A stretch of 64,000 nucleotides of DNA, taken from contig CANPYC010000003.1 in assembly GCA_947587615.1 (NCBI GenBank), forward strand, positions 1-64,000, read 5' to 3'. Positions 41,915-51,433 of the stretch are shown here, piece after piece (position 1 is the first letter of the stretch; each line of letters opens with the position of its first letter). The stretch is from Candidatus Gastranaerophilales bacterium. GTDB lineage: Bacteria > Cyanobacteriota > Vampirovibrionia > Gastranaerophilales > Gastranaerophilaceae. The translations under genes and the position numbers were made by a program. The notes below the pieces were generated by a model, which was not told the origin of the DNA, made no database searches, and saw only the letters and a program-made list of their open reading frames with translations.

Positions 41915-42846
41915 CTATTTTTTGCCTTTTGCTTTATTCTCTATTTGTTTTTGAGCTTTTCTAACGCTTTCAAGAAAATGTTTTTCAACTTCCGACAGTT
42001 CGTCTTTTATTATTTCTTTATATTTTGCATATTCGGCTAAAGCCTTGTTTTCAGCCTCAAGTCTTGATATCGTTCCTGCATTTTGCAATAATTCGCTTCC
42101 TGTCGTTTTAATATAGTCGTAAAGTTTAATAATCCAATCTTTCATTGTCATTTTATTTTGTCTTAGCGCCTGCAACTCGGCAAATTTAAGATAAGCTGAT
42201 GTAATTTCTGTTTAAAATATTTAATTCTCTTCGCTAAGATAATTTTTTGCAATCGTTACTTCGTCTTTTCTCGGGTGTTTACCTTGAATAACGGTTAAAC
42301 CCATATTGGTTTTGTGCTATCTGCTCTTAAATATATAATTTCAGGAGATAATTTCAGGGGTAGTATGACCGTGCGCTGCGAAGTGCATTTTATTTTGAAC
42401 AACTTTAAAAAATTTCTTTGTTTCAGCTGAATTTGGGTTATAGTCTATACTCTTAGCGTAAATATCAAGTATTTGACGATAAAAAACTTTTTCTGATGAA
42501 GCGGATATCTCTAATGCGTTGTAATAATTCCTGCCAATATCCGCTGCCGCCTGCTTGTTTTAATAAATCATGATTCAGAACAAATCCTTTTTTTAAATAT
42601 TGCTTTAAAACTTGCGCTGCATATTTCAAATTGAGTACCTCTAAGAGATTTAACCCTATAACCTACGGAGATAATAACATCTAAATTGTAGTATTTTGTG
42701 TTGTAATTTTTACCGTCTTGGGCAGTTGTCAAGAAATTCTTTACAACTGAATTAACGTCCAATTCTTCTTCTTCAAAAGCATTTTTAATATGTTGGCTTA
42801 TGTTTTGTTTTGTTGTTTCAAGCAATTTGCAGTGCTGCTATATATC
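41915..42846 (-). pseudogene. Decayed rhuM-family gene (virulence protein RhuM-like)
   Basis: Pieces of a RhuM-family protein are readable in order on the minus strand but in different frames. From the N-terminal side: LETTKQNISQHIKNAF and DGKNYNTKYYNLDVIISVGY (ORF 42825-42568), then RIRDIR, a frame change, EKVFYRQILDIYAKSIDY and VQNKMHFAAHGHTT, further frame changes, KPRADS-like and KDEVTIAKNYLSEE segments, and finally MTMKDWIIKLYDYI (ORF 42175-41915). In-frame TAG lies just before LLETTKQ, and the expected N-terminal 20-30 residues are gone. At least three disruptions are seen. RhuM-family genes often sit inside type I hsd operons, matching the position just upstream of hsdM. Confidence 0.85.
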
Positions 42847-42987
42847 ACTAAAACAAATATCTTCCATTTATAAATAATATATCAATTAATATGCCCTTTT
42901 CTGACATGGTTATCTTGTACCATGAGTATGCTTAACAAATTGCCCCGCTAAAAGGGTTGCTGTATGATGAAAACATAGGAGAAATAT

Positions 42988-44601
42988 ATGGCAGATAATA
43001 AAAAAGAGCAAGAAAGAGATGAACTTCACAGAACTATTTGGGGGATAGCAAACGACCTCAGAGGTTCGGTAGATGGCTGGGATTTCAAACAATATGTTTT
43101 GGGAATGTTGTTTTACAGATACATTTCAGAAAACCTGGCTAACTTCATCAATGCAAGTGAAATTGAAGCCGGCGCAGGGGATTTTGATTATGCTAAGTTA
43201 TCAGATGCGGAAGCTGAATCAGCAAGAGAAGAACTTGTTAATGCTAAAGGCTTCTTTATATTGCCAAGCGAATTGTTTTGCAATATTAAACAGAAAGCGT
43301 CTGGGGATGAAAACTTGAATGAAACTCTTGAAAAGATATTTAGAAACATTGAAAATTCTGCCATGGGTACTGACTCTGAAAGAGACTTTAAAGGTCTGTT
43401 TGATGATATGAATGTTAATAGTAACAAGCTGGGTGGAGGGGTTAAAGAACGCAACGAAAGACTTGTCAAACTGATTAACGGTGTTGCAAATATGAATTTG
43501 GGCAACTATCAAGACAATACCATTGACGCTTTTGGAGATGCTTATGAGTTCCTTATGGGCATGTATGCTTCTAATGCAGGAAAATCCGGTGGAGAATTTT
43601 TCACTCCGCAGGAGGTATCAGAACTGCTTACAAGAATAACTTTAGTAGGTAAAACAGAAGTTAATAAAGTTTATGACCCTGCTTGCGGTTCAGGTTCTCT
43701 GTTGTTAAAGTTCGCTAAGATACTTGGTAAAGATAATGTAAGAAATGGCTTCTTTGGGCAAGAAGTTAATATAACAACTTATAACCTATGCAGAATAAAT
43801 ATGTTTCTGCATGATATAGGCTACGAAAAGTTTGATATAGCGCATGGCGATACTTTAAAATCACCGCAACACTGGGATGATGAACCGTTTGAAGCAATAG
43901 TTTCAAATCCTCCATATTCAATTCAATGGGAAGGAGACAGTAATCCTTTACTGATAAATGATGAGAGGTTCACTCCGGCAGGGGTTCTTGCTCCAAAAAG
44001 TAAGGCAGATTTAGCTTTTGTTATGCACTCGCTCTCATGGCTTGCTCCAAACGGTGCTGCTGCCATAGTATGTTTTCCGGGAATAATGTACAGAGGTGGA
44101 GCTGAACAGAAAATCCGCAAATATTTAATCACTAACAACTTTGTAGACTGTGTGATTCAACTGCCGGACAACTTATTCTTTGGCACATCTATTGCTACTT
44201 GTATTATGGTATTGAAAAAGAATAAGACGGATAACTCAACACTATTCATAGATGCAAGTAAAGAATGCGTTAAAGTAACTAATAATAACAAGTTAACCGC
44301 CGATAATATTGCATCAATAGTTAAGTATTATACAGATAGAAAAGATGTTGAGTATGTTTCAAAACTTGTACCTAATTCAAAGGTAGAAGAAGAAGACTTC
44401 AATCTCTCGGTATCAACTTATGTAGAGCAGCAAGACACAAGAGAAGTTATTGACATCACTGAACTTAATAAAGAAATTTCACAAATTGTTGAAAAAGAAG
44501 CTCAGCTAAGAGCGCAAATAGACAAAATAATAGCTGAATTAAGAGAAGAAGCAACTACCGAGAAAATCTCGGCAGTTCAAAAAGAGGGTGCAGATGAGTA
44601 G
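42988..44601 (+). CDS. hsdM: Type I restriction-modification methyltransferase subunit M
   Basis: N6-adenine methyltransferase of a type I system. 537 residues. The start LHRTIWGIANDLRGSVDGWDFKQYVLG is close to EcoR124I-type (type IC) HsdM. SAM motif I is DPACGSGSLLLKFAKIL; catalytic motif IV is NPPYSIQW. GEFFTPQEVSELL precedes them as in the family. The C-terminal helix (EKEAQLRAQIDKIIAEL) contacts HsdS. AGGAGAAATAT precedes ATG. It overlaps hsdS by a few bases. Confidence 0.96.
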   Translation: MADNKKEQERDELHRTIWGIANDLRGSVDGWDFKQYVLGMLFYRYISENLANFINASEIEAGAGDFDYAKLSDAEAESAREELVNAKGFFILPSELFCNIKQKASGDENLNETLEKIFRNIENSAMGTDSERDFKGLFDDMNVNSNKLGGGVKERNERLVKLINGVANMNLGNYQDNTIDAFGDAYEFLMGMYASNAGKSGGEFFTPQEVSELLTRITLVGKTEVNKVYDPACGSGSLLLKFAKILGKDNVRNGFFGQEVNITTYNLCRINMFLHDIGYEKFDIAHGDTLKSPQHWDDEPFEAIVSNPPYSIQWEGDSNPLLINDERFTPAGVLAPKSKADLAFVMHSLSWLAPNGAAAIVCFPGIMYRGGAEQKIRKYLITNNFVDCVIQLPDNLFFGTSIATCIMVLKKNKTDNSTLFIDASKECVKVTNNNKLTADNIASIVKYYTDRKDVEYVSKLVPNSKVEEEDFNLSVSTYVEQQDTREVIDITELNKEISQIVEKEAQLRAQIDKIIAELREEATTEKISAVQKEGADE

Positions 44602-45775
44602 ACTTGATGACCTAATACAAGAACTTTGCCCTGACGGGGTTGAGTATAAGACTGTTGATGAAGTTTGTTCTATTTCTAAAGGGGTACAGTATAATAAAGA
44701 GAATATGAACGATATAGGTTCATACCCTGTTATGAATGGAGGAATGAATCCTTCAGGTTACATAGAAAAATACAATACAGATGAAAATACTATAATAATT
44801 TCACAGGGCGGTGCTTCAGCAGGTTATGTAAATTATCAAACCGTTAAGTTTTGGGCTGGAGCTCATTGTTATATTGTAAGACCAAAAAGTATCGTACATA
44901 ATAGATATTTGTACCATTTTCTAAAACAAAAGGAATACTTATTGCAAAAATGCCAGTATGGTGCAGGAATACCTGCATTGGCAAAATCAACCGTTACGAA
45001 ACTTGAAGTTCCTGTACCTCCTATGGAGGTACAGTGTGAAATTGTCAAGTACCTTGACAATTTCACAGAGCTTACAGCAGAGCTTACAGCAGAGCTTACA
45101 GCTCGTAAGAAACAGTATGAGTATTATAAGCAATATTGTTTCGATAGTATTCAAAATGCTCCTATAAAACACATTACTGATATTGCATTAGTAAAAGCGA
45201 GGGTTGGTTGGCAAAGACTAACTAAGGCTGAATATTTAACACATGGAGAATATTATCTAATAACTGGTACTGATTTTGATATGGCTGGTGGAATTAATTT
45301 TGAACATTGTGTATATGTAACAAAAGAACGATATGACATGGATGCAAATATACAAGTTCATAAAGATGATATTTTAATTACAAAGGACGGTACTTTAGGC
45401 AAAGTCGCACTACTAAAACAAGAACCAACAAAATTAACAACTCTAAATAGCGGTGTCTTTAGAATACATATTACTGACAAATTAGTTTTACCAAAATATC
45501 TATATCATTTCTTTACTTCAAAGTACTTTATCGACTTTGTAGAGAGCGTAAAAACAGGTTCGACAATTCCACATTTAACACAATCAGGTTTAGTATCATT
45601 AGATATTCCTATTCCTCCACTTGAAGAGCAAGAACGTATTGTTTCAATCTTAGACAGGTTTGATGCCTTGTGTAATGACATATCCATAGGTCTTCCGGCA
45701 GAAATTGAAGCACGCAAAAAACAATACGAGTATTACAGAGACAAATTACTAACATTCAAGGAAAAAGTTCTATAA
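44594..45775 (+). CDS. hsdS: Type I restriction-modification specificity subunit S
   Basis: Determines the bipartite DNA target of the type I complex. I start it at ATG 44594 (MSRLDDLIQELCPDGVEY); the track's GTG 44588 adds two residues. About 393 residues: target recognition domain 1 (about 15-140), conserved helix with TELTAELTAELTARKKQYEYYKQY (about 150-180), target recognition domain 2 (about 195-340) and the matching end helix EIEARKKQYEYYRDKLL. The central helix contains a 12-bp DNA repeat coding TAEL, as in EcoR124I/EcoR124II. It overlaps hsdM, and hsdR follows. Confidence 0.94.
   Translation: MSRLDDLIQELCPDGVEYKTVDEVCSISKGVQYNKENMNDIGSYPVMNGGMNPSGYIEKYNTDENTIIISQGGASAGYVNYQTVKFWAGAHCYIVRPKSIVHNRYLYHFLKQKEYLLQKCQYGAGIPALAKSTVTKLEVPVPPMEVQCEIVKYLDNFTELTAELTAELTARKKQYEYYKQYCFDSIQNAPIKHITDIALVKARVGWQRLTKAEYLTHGEYYLITGTDFDMAGGINFEHCVYVTKERYDMDANIQVHKDDILITKDGTLGKVALLKQEPTKLTTLNSGVFRIHITDKLVLPKYLYHFFTSKYFIDFVESVKTGSTIPHLTQSGLVSLDIPIPPLEEQERIVSILDRFDALCNDISIGLPAEIEARKKQYEYYRDKLLTFKEKVL
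45068..45103 (+). repeat. 12-bp tandem repeat in hsdS (three units, TAEL codons)
   Basis: GAGCTTACAGCA (45068-45079), the same (45080-45091) and GAGCTTACAGCT (45092-45103). Gain or loss of a 12-bp unit keeps the frame and lengthens or shortens the helix between the two target domains. Confidence 0.95.
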
Positions 45776-45829
45776 ACACAGTTGCAAATTGTATCTGTAT
45801 TTAATAAAGAAAAGCAAAGGAAGATAATA

Positions 45830-48800
45830 ATGACAAGCAGTTATAATATAGTTGCATCTACAAATCAAAGTACGGTTGTATCAGAGTACACACCTGATAC
45901 CCAAAAGTCCGACAGCTTTCAAAGCGAAGCAGAACTTGAAGCCGAATTTATCAGACTGCTTTCAACTTTGGGATATGAATATATAACTATACATGATGAA
46001 CAAGCTCTTATTTTAAACCTCAGAAAGCAGCTGGAAGCACTTAATGACTACACTTTTTCCGATACAGAGTGGGAACAGTTTTTCACAAATGTTATTGCAT
46101 CTAATAATGACGGTATTGTAGAAAAGACAAGGAAGATACAGAAAGACCATTTACAACTACTGAGGTGCGATAACGGTATTTCTAAAAACATAAAGCTTAT
46201 AGACAAAGACTGTATCCACAACAACAAACTGCAAGTAATTAATCAATATGAAACGCAAGACGGCAATCATCCGAACAGATATGATGTTACTATCCTTGTA
46301 AACGGTTTGCCGTTGGTTCATATAGAACTCAAAAGACGAGGGGTAGCTATCAGAGAAGCATTTAACCAAATCAAAAGGTATGAAAGAGACAGTTTCTGGG
46401 CCAGCAATGGGTTATTTGATTATATACAAATCTTTGTTATATCAAACGGAACTAATACCAAATATTATTCCAATACAACCAGAGAAACTCATATCAAAGA
46501 AATGTCTTGCGGCAGAAACATCACCAAACAGACAAGTAACAGTTTTGAGTTTACTTCATATTGGGCAGACGGTAATAATAAGGTTATTTTTGACCTTGTG
46601 GACTTTACTAAAACTTTCTTTATAAAGCACACGATATTAAACATCTTAACCAAATACTGTGTATTCACATCAGAAGACTTGTTGTTGGTTATGAGACCAT
46701 ATCAAATTTCAGCTTGCGAAAGGATATTGAACAAAATAGAACTCGCTCATAACTACAAGAAATATGGTTCTATTGAAGCAGGAGGATACATTTGGCATAC
46801 TACGGGCAGCGGTAAAACTTTAACATCTTTCAAGACGGCTCAGCTTGCTACAAATCTTCCCTACATTGACAAGGTATTATTTGTTGTAGATAGAAAAGAC
46901 TTAGACTACCAAACAATGAAGGAGTATGACAAGTTTCAAGAAGGTGCTGCCAACAGCAATACTTCTGTGGAGGTATTGAAAAGACAATTAAAGGATGATA
47001 ACGCTAAAATCATTATCACAACCATACAAAAATTGTGCATATTCATTCAGAAAAATAAAGGACATGAGGTATTTAATAAGCAAGTAGTCTTAATCTTTGA
47101 TGAGTGCCATAGAGGACAGTTCGGAGAGTCTCACGACGCAATAATTTCAAACTTCAAGAACTACTACATTTTTGGATTTACCGGTACACCGATATTTGCG
47201 CAAAACGCACAAAGTACAATGGCTCGCACAAAACAGGGTAAGCCGGTGTTTAAAACTACACCTCAATTTTTTGGAGACAAACTGCATACATATACTATTG
47301 TGGACGCTATTAACGACAATAATGTTCTTCCGTTCAGAATTGACTATGTTAATACCGTTAAAGAAAAAGACAATTTGAAAGACAAACAAGTTAGAGCGAT
47401 AGATATTGAAAAAGCTATGGCATCAGACAAAAGAATAAGTAATATAGTTAGTTATATTCTTGAACACTTTAACCAAAAGACTAATAGATTTGACGGACAC
47501 TACCAATTTAACCAGCTTCAAAATGTTAAAGATGTTGCCTGCGCAAAAGTTAGAGGTTCTGTTGCCGAAATCAAAGAAAAAGTAAGACTAACCGGCTTCA
47601 ATTCAATATTTGCAGTTGCATCTATTGAGGTAGCCAAAAAATACTATAATGAATTTAAGCGACAAATGGAAGCTAATCCTGAAAAAGCATTAAAAATCGG
47701 GCTTATATACAGTTACGGAGCTAATGAAGATACTGACATATTAGAAGAAGAAAATCCGGAAGATACTTCCGGGCTTGATAAGTCATCAAGAGACTTTTTA
47801 GATATGGCAATTAAAGACTATAATGAAATGTTTGCTACAAGTTATGATACTTCTGCCGATAAATTCCAAAATTATTACAAGGATGTCTCGCAGAGGATGA
47901 AGAATAGACAGCTTGACCTTCTAATTGTAGTTAATATGTTCTTAACTGGTTTTGATGCAACAACACTCAACACTCTTTGGGTTGATAAGAATTTGAAGTA
48001 TCATGGACTTATTCAAGCATTTTCCAGAACAAACAGAATACTTAATTCCGTTAAAACATTCGGCAATATTGTATGTTTTAGAGACCTTCAAGAAGAAACG
48101 CAAAAAGCTATTGCCCTTTTTGGAGACAAAGAAGCAGGTGGAATTGTCCTTTTAAAAAACTATGAAGACTACTATTTTGGCTATAATGATAATAAAGGAC
48201 ATCATAAAGGTTATGTTGAAATTATTTCTGAGCTGCAAGAGAAATTTCCTTTAGGACAACAAATAATAGGCGAAAAAGCGCTGAAGATATTTGTTGCGTT
48301 GTTTGGCGAACTTCTAAGAGTAAGAAATATTCTGTCAGCATTTGACCAATTTGAAGGGGACAATAAAATCTCACAACGAGACTTACAAGATTACCAGAGC
48401 ATTTACATTGACTTCTATCATGAACTGAACAAAAGAGCGAAGGCAGACAAGGAAAATATCAATGACGATGTTGTCTTTGAAATGGAGCTTATAAAACAAG
48501 TTGAGATAAATATTGACTACATCTTGCTTCTGGTTGAAAAATATCATAAAGGAAACTGCAATGACAAAGAAATCTTAATCGATATTCAAAAGGCGATAGG
48601 TTCAAGTCCGCAGCTCAGAAGCAAGAAAGAACTTATAGAGGCATTCATAGATAATATTAACGCTCAGACTCAAGTAGATGAAGACTGGAAGAAATTTGTA
48701 ACAGCACAAAAGGAAACAGATTTGAAGACTATTATTGAAGAAGAAAATCTTAAACCGGAAGCTGCAAAGAAGTATATAGAAAATTCTTTCAGAGACGGTA

Positions 48801-48943
48801 TGCTAAAGACTACCGGTACGGATATAGACAAAATCCTGCCTCCCGTAAGAAGGTTCGGCGGCGGTTTAAATAACAGACAAGAAAAGAAGTACAGTATTAT
48901 TGAAAAGCTGACGAAATTTTTCAATAAATATATTGGTTTGTAA
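45830..48943 (+). CDS. hsdR: Type I restriction endonuclease subunit R
   Basis: Motor and nuclease subunit. I start it at ATG 45830, with AAAGGAAG about 7 nt upstream; the track's TTG 45782 has no such site. This gives 1037 residues, close to EcoR124I HsdR. Nuclease motif RYDVTILVNGLPLVHIELKRRG (PD-D/ExK type), Walker A HTTGSGKT, DEAD-box variant IFDECHRGQFG, motif III GFTGTPIF, DLLIVVNMFLTGFD and motif VI QAFSRTNR. The C-terminal helical assembly region is complete. The operon hsdM-hsdS-hsdR is intact. Confidence 0.96.
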   Translation: MTSSYNIVASTNQSTVVSEYTPDTQKSDSFQSEAELEAEFIRLLSTLGYEYITIHDEQALILNLRKQLEALNDYTFSDTEWEQFFTNVIASNNDGIVEKTRKIQKDHLQLLRCDNGISKNIKLIDKDCIHNNKLQVINQYETQDGNHPNRYDVTILVNGLPLVHIELKRRGVAIREAFNQIKRYERDSFWASNGLFDYIQIFVISNGTNTKYYSNTTRETHIKEMSCGRNITKQTSNSFEFTSYWADGNNKVIFDLVDFTKTFFIKHTILNILTKYCVFTSEDLLLVMRPYQISACERILNKIELAHNYKKYGSIEAGGYIWHTTGSGKTLTSFKTAQLATNLPYIDKVLFVVDRKDLDYQTMKEYDKFQEGAANSNTSVEVLKRQLKDDNAKIIITTIQKLCIFIQKNKGHEVFNKQVVLIFDECHRGQFGESHDAIISNFKNYYIFGFTGTPIFAQNAQSTMARTKQGKPVFKTTPQFFGDKLHTYTIVDAINDNNVLPFRIDYVNTVKEKDNLKDKQVRAIDIEKAMASDKRISNIVSYILEHFNQKTNRFDGHYQFNQLQNVKDVACAKVRGSVAEIKEKVRLTGFNSIFAVASIEVAKKYYNEFKRQMEANPEKALKIGLIYSYGANEDTDILEEENPEDTSGLDKSSRDFLDMAIKDYNEMFATSYDTSADKFQNYYKDVSQRMKNRQLDLLIVVNMFLTGFDATTLNTLWVDKNLKYHGLIQAFSRTNRILNSVKTFGNIVCFRDLQEETQKAIALFGDKEAGGIVLLKNYEDYYFGYNDNKGHHKGYVEIISELQEKFPLGQQIIGEKALKIFVALFGELLRVRNILSAFDQFEGDNKISQRDLQDYQSIYIDFYHELNKRAKADKENINDDVVFEMELIKQVEINIDYILLLVEKYHKGNCNDKEILIDIQKAIGSSPQLRSKKELIEAFIDNINAQTQVDEDWKKFVTAQKETDLKTIIEEENLKPEAAKKYIENSFRDGMLKTTGTDIDKILPPVRRFGGGLNNRQEKKYSIIEKLTKFFNKYIGL

Positions 48944-48995
48944 AAGCTTTTTAAAACCATCCGCTAAATTGTGAAATTCTAAACAAACTTGCCAA

Positions 48996-49634
48996 TTATT
49001 GATAATTACTTCCAAAATACGGATTATATTTTTTCTCATGCGCAATTGTTGTTTTTTCGCCATGTCCCGGGTAAACGGTAATATTTTCATCAAGCTTGAA
49101 AAGTTTTTCTCTTATACTATGTTCAATTTCACTTATTGAACCGCCAAATAAATCACATCTTCCGATTGATTCTTGAAACAAAGTATCCCCCGAAAACAAG
49201 CTGTTATCAATTAAATAGCATACCCCGCCTTTTGAATGCCCTTTTGTGTGAATAATTTGAATCGGGGTTTTTCCTAAAGTAAGATTTTGACTTTTTTCAT
49301 CCAAAAGCCCATCTATACAAGGAACTTGAATATTTTCCACTCCTGCCATATTGCATTGCGTTTCAACCTGTTTTAACAGGGGCATGTCGTCTTTGTGCAT
49401 CATAATAAGAGCGGAGGGAAATTTTTCTTTCATTCTTGATACATGATACACATGGTCAAAATGTCCATGGGTAATAAGAATATATTTTAAATTTAATTTA
49501 TTATCTTTTATAAATTTTTCAATTTCATCAACCGAACTTGTACAGTCTATTATCAAAGCTTCTTTTGCTTCTTTATCATAAACAAGATATGTTGTTGCGC
49601 CGTAAATTCCGTTAGGGAATATTTTTATTTCCAT
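48996..49634 (-). CDS. MBL-fold metallo-hydrolase (glyoxalase II-like)
   Basis: 212 residues with the metallo-beta-lactamase metal motif THGHFDHVYHV, the later metal ligands HTKGHSKGGVCY and FSGDTLFQESIGRCDL, and the end YPGHGEKTTIAHEK, the set seen in the YcbL/GloB-like group. It probably hydrolyses a thioester such as S-lactoylglutathione or a related compound with two metal ions; the exact substrate is not clear. AAGGAT precedes ATG. A small gene lies 18 bp upstream on the same strand. Confidence 0.9.
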   Translation of the reverse strand: MEIKIFPNGIYGATTYLVYDKEAKEALIIDCTSSVDEIEKFIKDNKLNLKYILITHGHFDHVYHVSRMKEKFPSALIMMHKDDMPLLKQVETQCNMAGVENIQVPCIDGLLDEKSQNLTLGKTPIQIIHTKGHSKGGVCYLIDNSLFSGDTLFQESIGRCDLFGGSISEIEHSIREKLFKLDENITVYPGHGEKTTIAHEKKYNPYFGSNYQ

Positions 49635-49652
49635 GGTTTTATCCTTAAATTA

Positions 49653-49883
49653 TTATTTTTCATAAAAGGATTTTACCATATCAAGCCAATTTTTCATAAA
49701 ATTAACAGGGCATAAATCTTTATAGATTTTATATATAATTAAGCGCATTTTTTCATCAGGCATGTCAAAATGTCTTTGAAGTTCTTTGATATATTTATCG
49801 ATATATTCTTTTACTTTTATTTCATCGAGCTTTTGTCGGGTAATTTTTTCCATATCGCCCGTCTTTTTAAAAAAGTTTTGCAT
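49653..49883 (-). CDS. Small uncharacterised helical protein
   Basis: 76 residues, Lys/Asp-rich, predicted all helical (KLDEIKVKEYIDKYIKELQRHF, KMRLIIYKIYKDLCPVNFMKNWLDM). No known motif. An internal ATG (MEKITRQKL) could be the true start. It lies 18 bp upstream of the MBL hydrolase on the same strand, so co-expression is likely. The spacing and codon use look like a real gene, but nothing else supports it. Confidence 0.45.
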   Translation of the reverse strand: MQNFFKKTGDMEKITRQKLDEIKVKEYIDKYIKELQRHFDMPDEKMRLIIYKIYKDLCPVNFMKNWLDMVKSFYEK

Positions 49884-50037
49884 AATACACCATCTATAAA
49901 AATATTTTAGTTATATTTTTCTTTAAATACATTAGAAAAATGAATAATGTAATTGATATACACAAGTTTACAAAACAATGATAAAATATTAATGTAAAGT
50001 TAGCTTTTTTATTTATAATTAATAAAAAGTGTAATTT

Positions 50038-50943
50038 ATGAAACAATTTAAATTTAATAAAAAGTTTATATTGACATCAATATTACTTATACTTGCCTGT
50101 TTTCTGTTCACCACGCAAAAATCTCATGCAATCAGAATAGGGCTGATTGAAGGTGCAAAAAAAACTTATATCGGCAGTTCTCAAAATGCGCAATTTTTTG
50201 ACGGCAAAACGGGTAAAAGCCTTTTTGTTGCCCGCTCTTTTATTCCATATCCTATTAAAGCAAGAGGAAATTCAATTGCCATAAAGATTAAAGGAAGATA
50301 CTACGATTGTTCAACTAATGCAATATACATTAAAAACCCCGACAAAAAAGGTTTTTTTGCGACAAAAAGAAGATGGTATCGAGGGGACATGATAATATAT
50401 AACGTAGGGGGAAGGTTGACTGTTGTAAATTCACTTCCTCTTGAAGAGTATCTTCTTGGCGTTGTTCCTTCTGAAATGCCCTCAAAGTGGAACTTGGAAG
50501 CGCATAAAGCTCAGGCAATTGCAGCAAGGAGTTATGCTCTTGCAAATTTAAACAAAAGAGGCTCTCACGGCTATGACCTGAAAGATACTCCTCATGATCA
50601 GGCATACGGAGGCGCAAGCAGCGAAACACCCCAAACAACAAGGGCGGTATTATCAACCAAAGGTGAAGTTTTAACTTACAATAATAAAATTATACCCGCA
50701 TATTACCACGCTTCTTCAGGTGGAAAGACAATTTCCGCAGGCTCAGTTTGGAGCCATGACCTGCCTTTTATAAAATCTGTTGACGGATTTGACAGAGGAA
50801 TAAGAAAAAACGGGCATGGTGTAGGCATGAGCCAGCATGGGGCTAATAATCTTGCAAATAGAGGTTTTAGCGCAAGACAGATACTCGGATATTTTTATAA
50901 AGATGTCAGTATTGCACGACTAAAGCCGAAAAATAACTTTTAA
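50038..50943 (+). CDS. SpoIID/LytB-domain exported protein
   Basis: 301 residues with a signal peptide (KFILTSILLILACFLFTTQKSHA). The SpoIID domain is recognisable: LPLEEYLLGVVPSEMPSKWNLEAHKAQAIAARSYAL, then HDQAYGGASSETPQTTRAVLSTKGEVLTYNNKIIPAYYHASSGGKT and the ending GHGVGMSQHGANNLA. SpoIID-type proteins are lytic transglycosylases acting on denuded glycan. Here it is probably periplasmic and involved in septal or peptidoglycan remodelling. TATAAT at 50014-50019; no strong ribosome-binding site. Confidence 0.88.
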   Translation: MKQFKFNKKFILTSILLILACFLFTTQKSHAIRIGLIEGAKKTYIGSSQNAQFFDGKTGKSLFVARSFIPYPIKARGNSIAIKIKGRYYDCSTNAIYIKNPDKKGFFATKRRWYRGDMIIYNVGGRLTVVNSLPLEEYLLGVVPSEMPSKWNLEAHKAQAIAARSYALANLNKRGSHGYDLKDTPHDQAYGGASSETPQTTRAVLSTKGEVLTYNNKIIPAYYHASSGGKTISAGSVWSHDLPFIKSVDGFDRGIRKNGHGVGMSQHGANNLANRGFSARQILGYFYKDVSIARLKPKNNF

Positions 50944-50988
50944 AATAGGCTAAAAATATTATTTTTAAAGCACCTGCTAATTTAACCC

Positions 50989-51016
50989 TTGCCAAACCCG
51001 ATAAATAGTGTATAAT
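50989..51016 (+). promoter_or_regulatory. Promoter of the HU gene
   Basis: TTGCCA (50989-50994), a 16-bp spacer and TATAAT (51011-51016). A clear AAGGAG (51033-51038) then lies 6 nt before ATG 51045, so this mRNA has an ordinary leader. Confidence 0.75.
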
Positions 51017-51044
51017 AAAAGCTATATTAGACAAGGAGTTAGAT

Positions 51045-51326
51045 ATGAATAAAGAAGAATTGGTAAAAGCAGTTGCTACAAGCACAAAAGTATCACAAAA
51101 AAACACAGCAGAAATTATCGGCGCTATTACTGAAGCAATCGAAAAATCTGTTTCTAAAGGCAAAAAAGTTACTTTAGTAGGCTTTGGTACTTTTGAAGCA
51201 AGAAAAAGAGCTGCAAGAGTTGGCAGAAACCCTCAAACAGGTAAAGAAATTAAAATTGCAGCAAAAACAGTACCGGCTTTCTCAGCAGGTAAAAAGTTCA
51301 AAGAACTTGTTAAAAACAAAAAGTAA
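51045..51326 (+). CDS. HU-family DNA-binding protein
   Basis: 93-residue nucleoid protein. MNKEELVKAVATSTKVSQKNTAEIIGAITEAIEKSVSKGKKVTLVGFGTFEARKRAAR is the dimerisation helix pair and body; RVGRNPQTGKEIKI is the DNA-binding arm with the conserved Asn-Pro; it ends PAFSAGKKFKELV. A homodimeric HU is likely. Monocistronic, with its own promoter and terminator. Confidence 0.97.
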   Translation: MNKEELVKAVATSTKVSQKNTAEIIGAITEAIEKSVSKGKKVTLVGFGTFEARKRAARVGRNPQTGKEIKIAAKTVPAFSAGKKFKELVKNKK

Positions 51327-51342
51327 GTTTTTAAAAAAAGAT

Positions 51343-51369
51343 AAAACCGCTTCAAAGAAGCGGTTTTTT
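51343..51369 (+). terminator. Rho-independent terminator after the HU gene
   Basis: AAAACCGCTTC pairs with GAAGCGGTTTT around an AAA loop, followed by T residues. Confidence 0.93.
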
Positions 51370-51398
51370 TGTGTTTATCAATCTTTAAAATCATCATA

Positions 51399-51427
51399 TT
51401 GAAACAATTACAAATTTTTTGTAGAAT
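51399..51427 (+). promoter_or_regulatory. Promoter for a probably leaderless nadK mRNA
   Basis: TTGAAA (51399-51404), a 17-bp spacer and TAGAAT (51422-51427), then 6 nt (GGTTTT) to ATG 51434. No room for a Shine-Dalgarno sequence downstream of the expected start site. Confidence 0.65.
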
Positions 51428-51433
51428 GGTTTT

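Noticed and set aside
41915-42175. Stand-alone 86-residue gene
   Set aside because: MTMKDWI and surrounding residues match the C-terminus of RhuM, and the rest of RhuM lies upstream in other frames, so it is part of the pseudogene.
40836-49000. Integrated prophage or integrative element at tRNA-Leu
   Set aside because: No integrase, phage structural or conjugation genes, and no repeat of the tRNA 3' end downstream.
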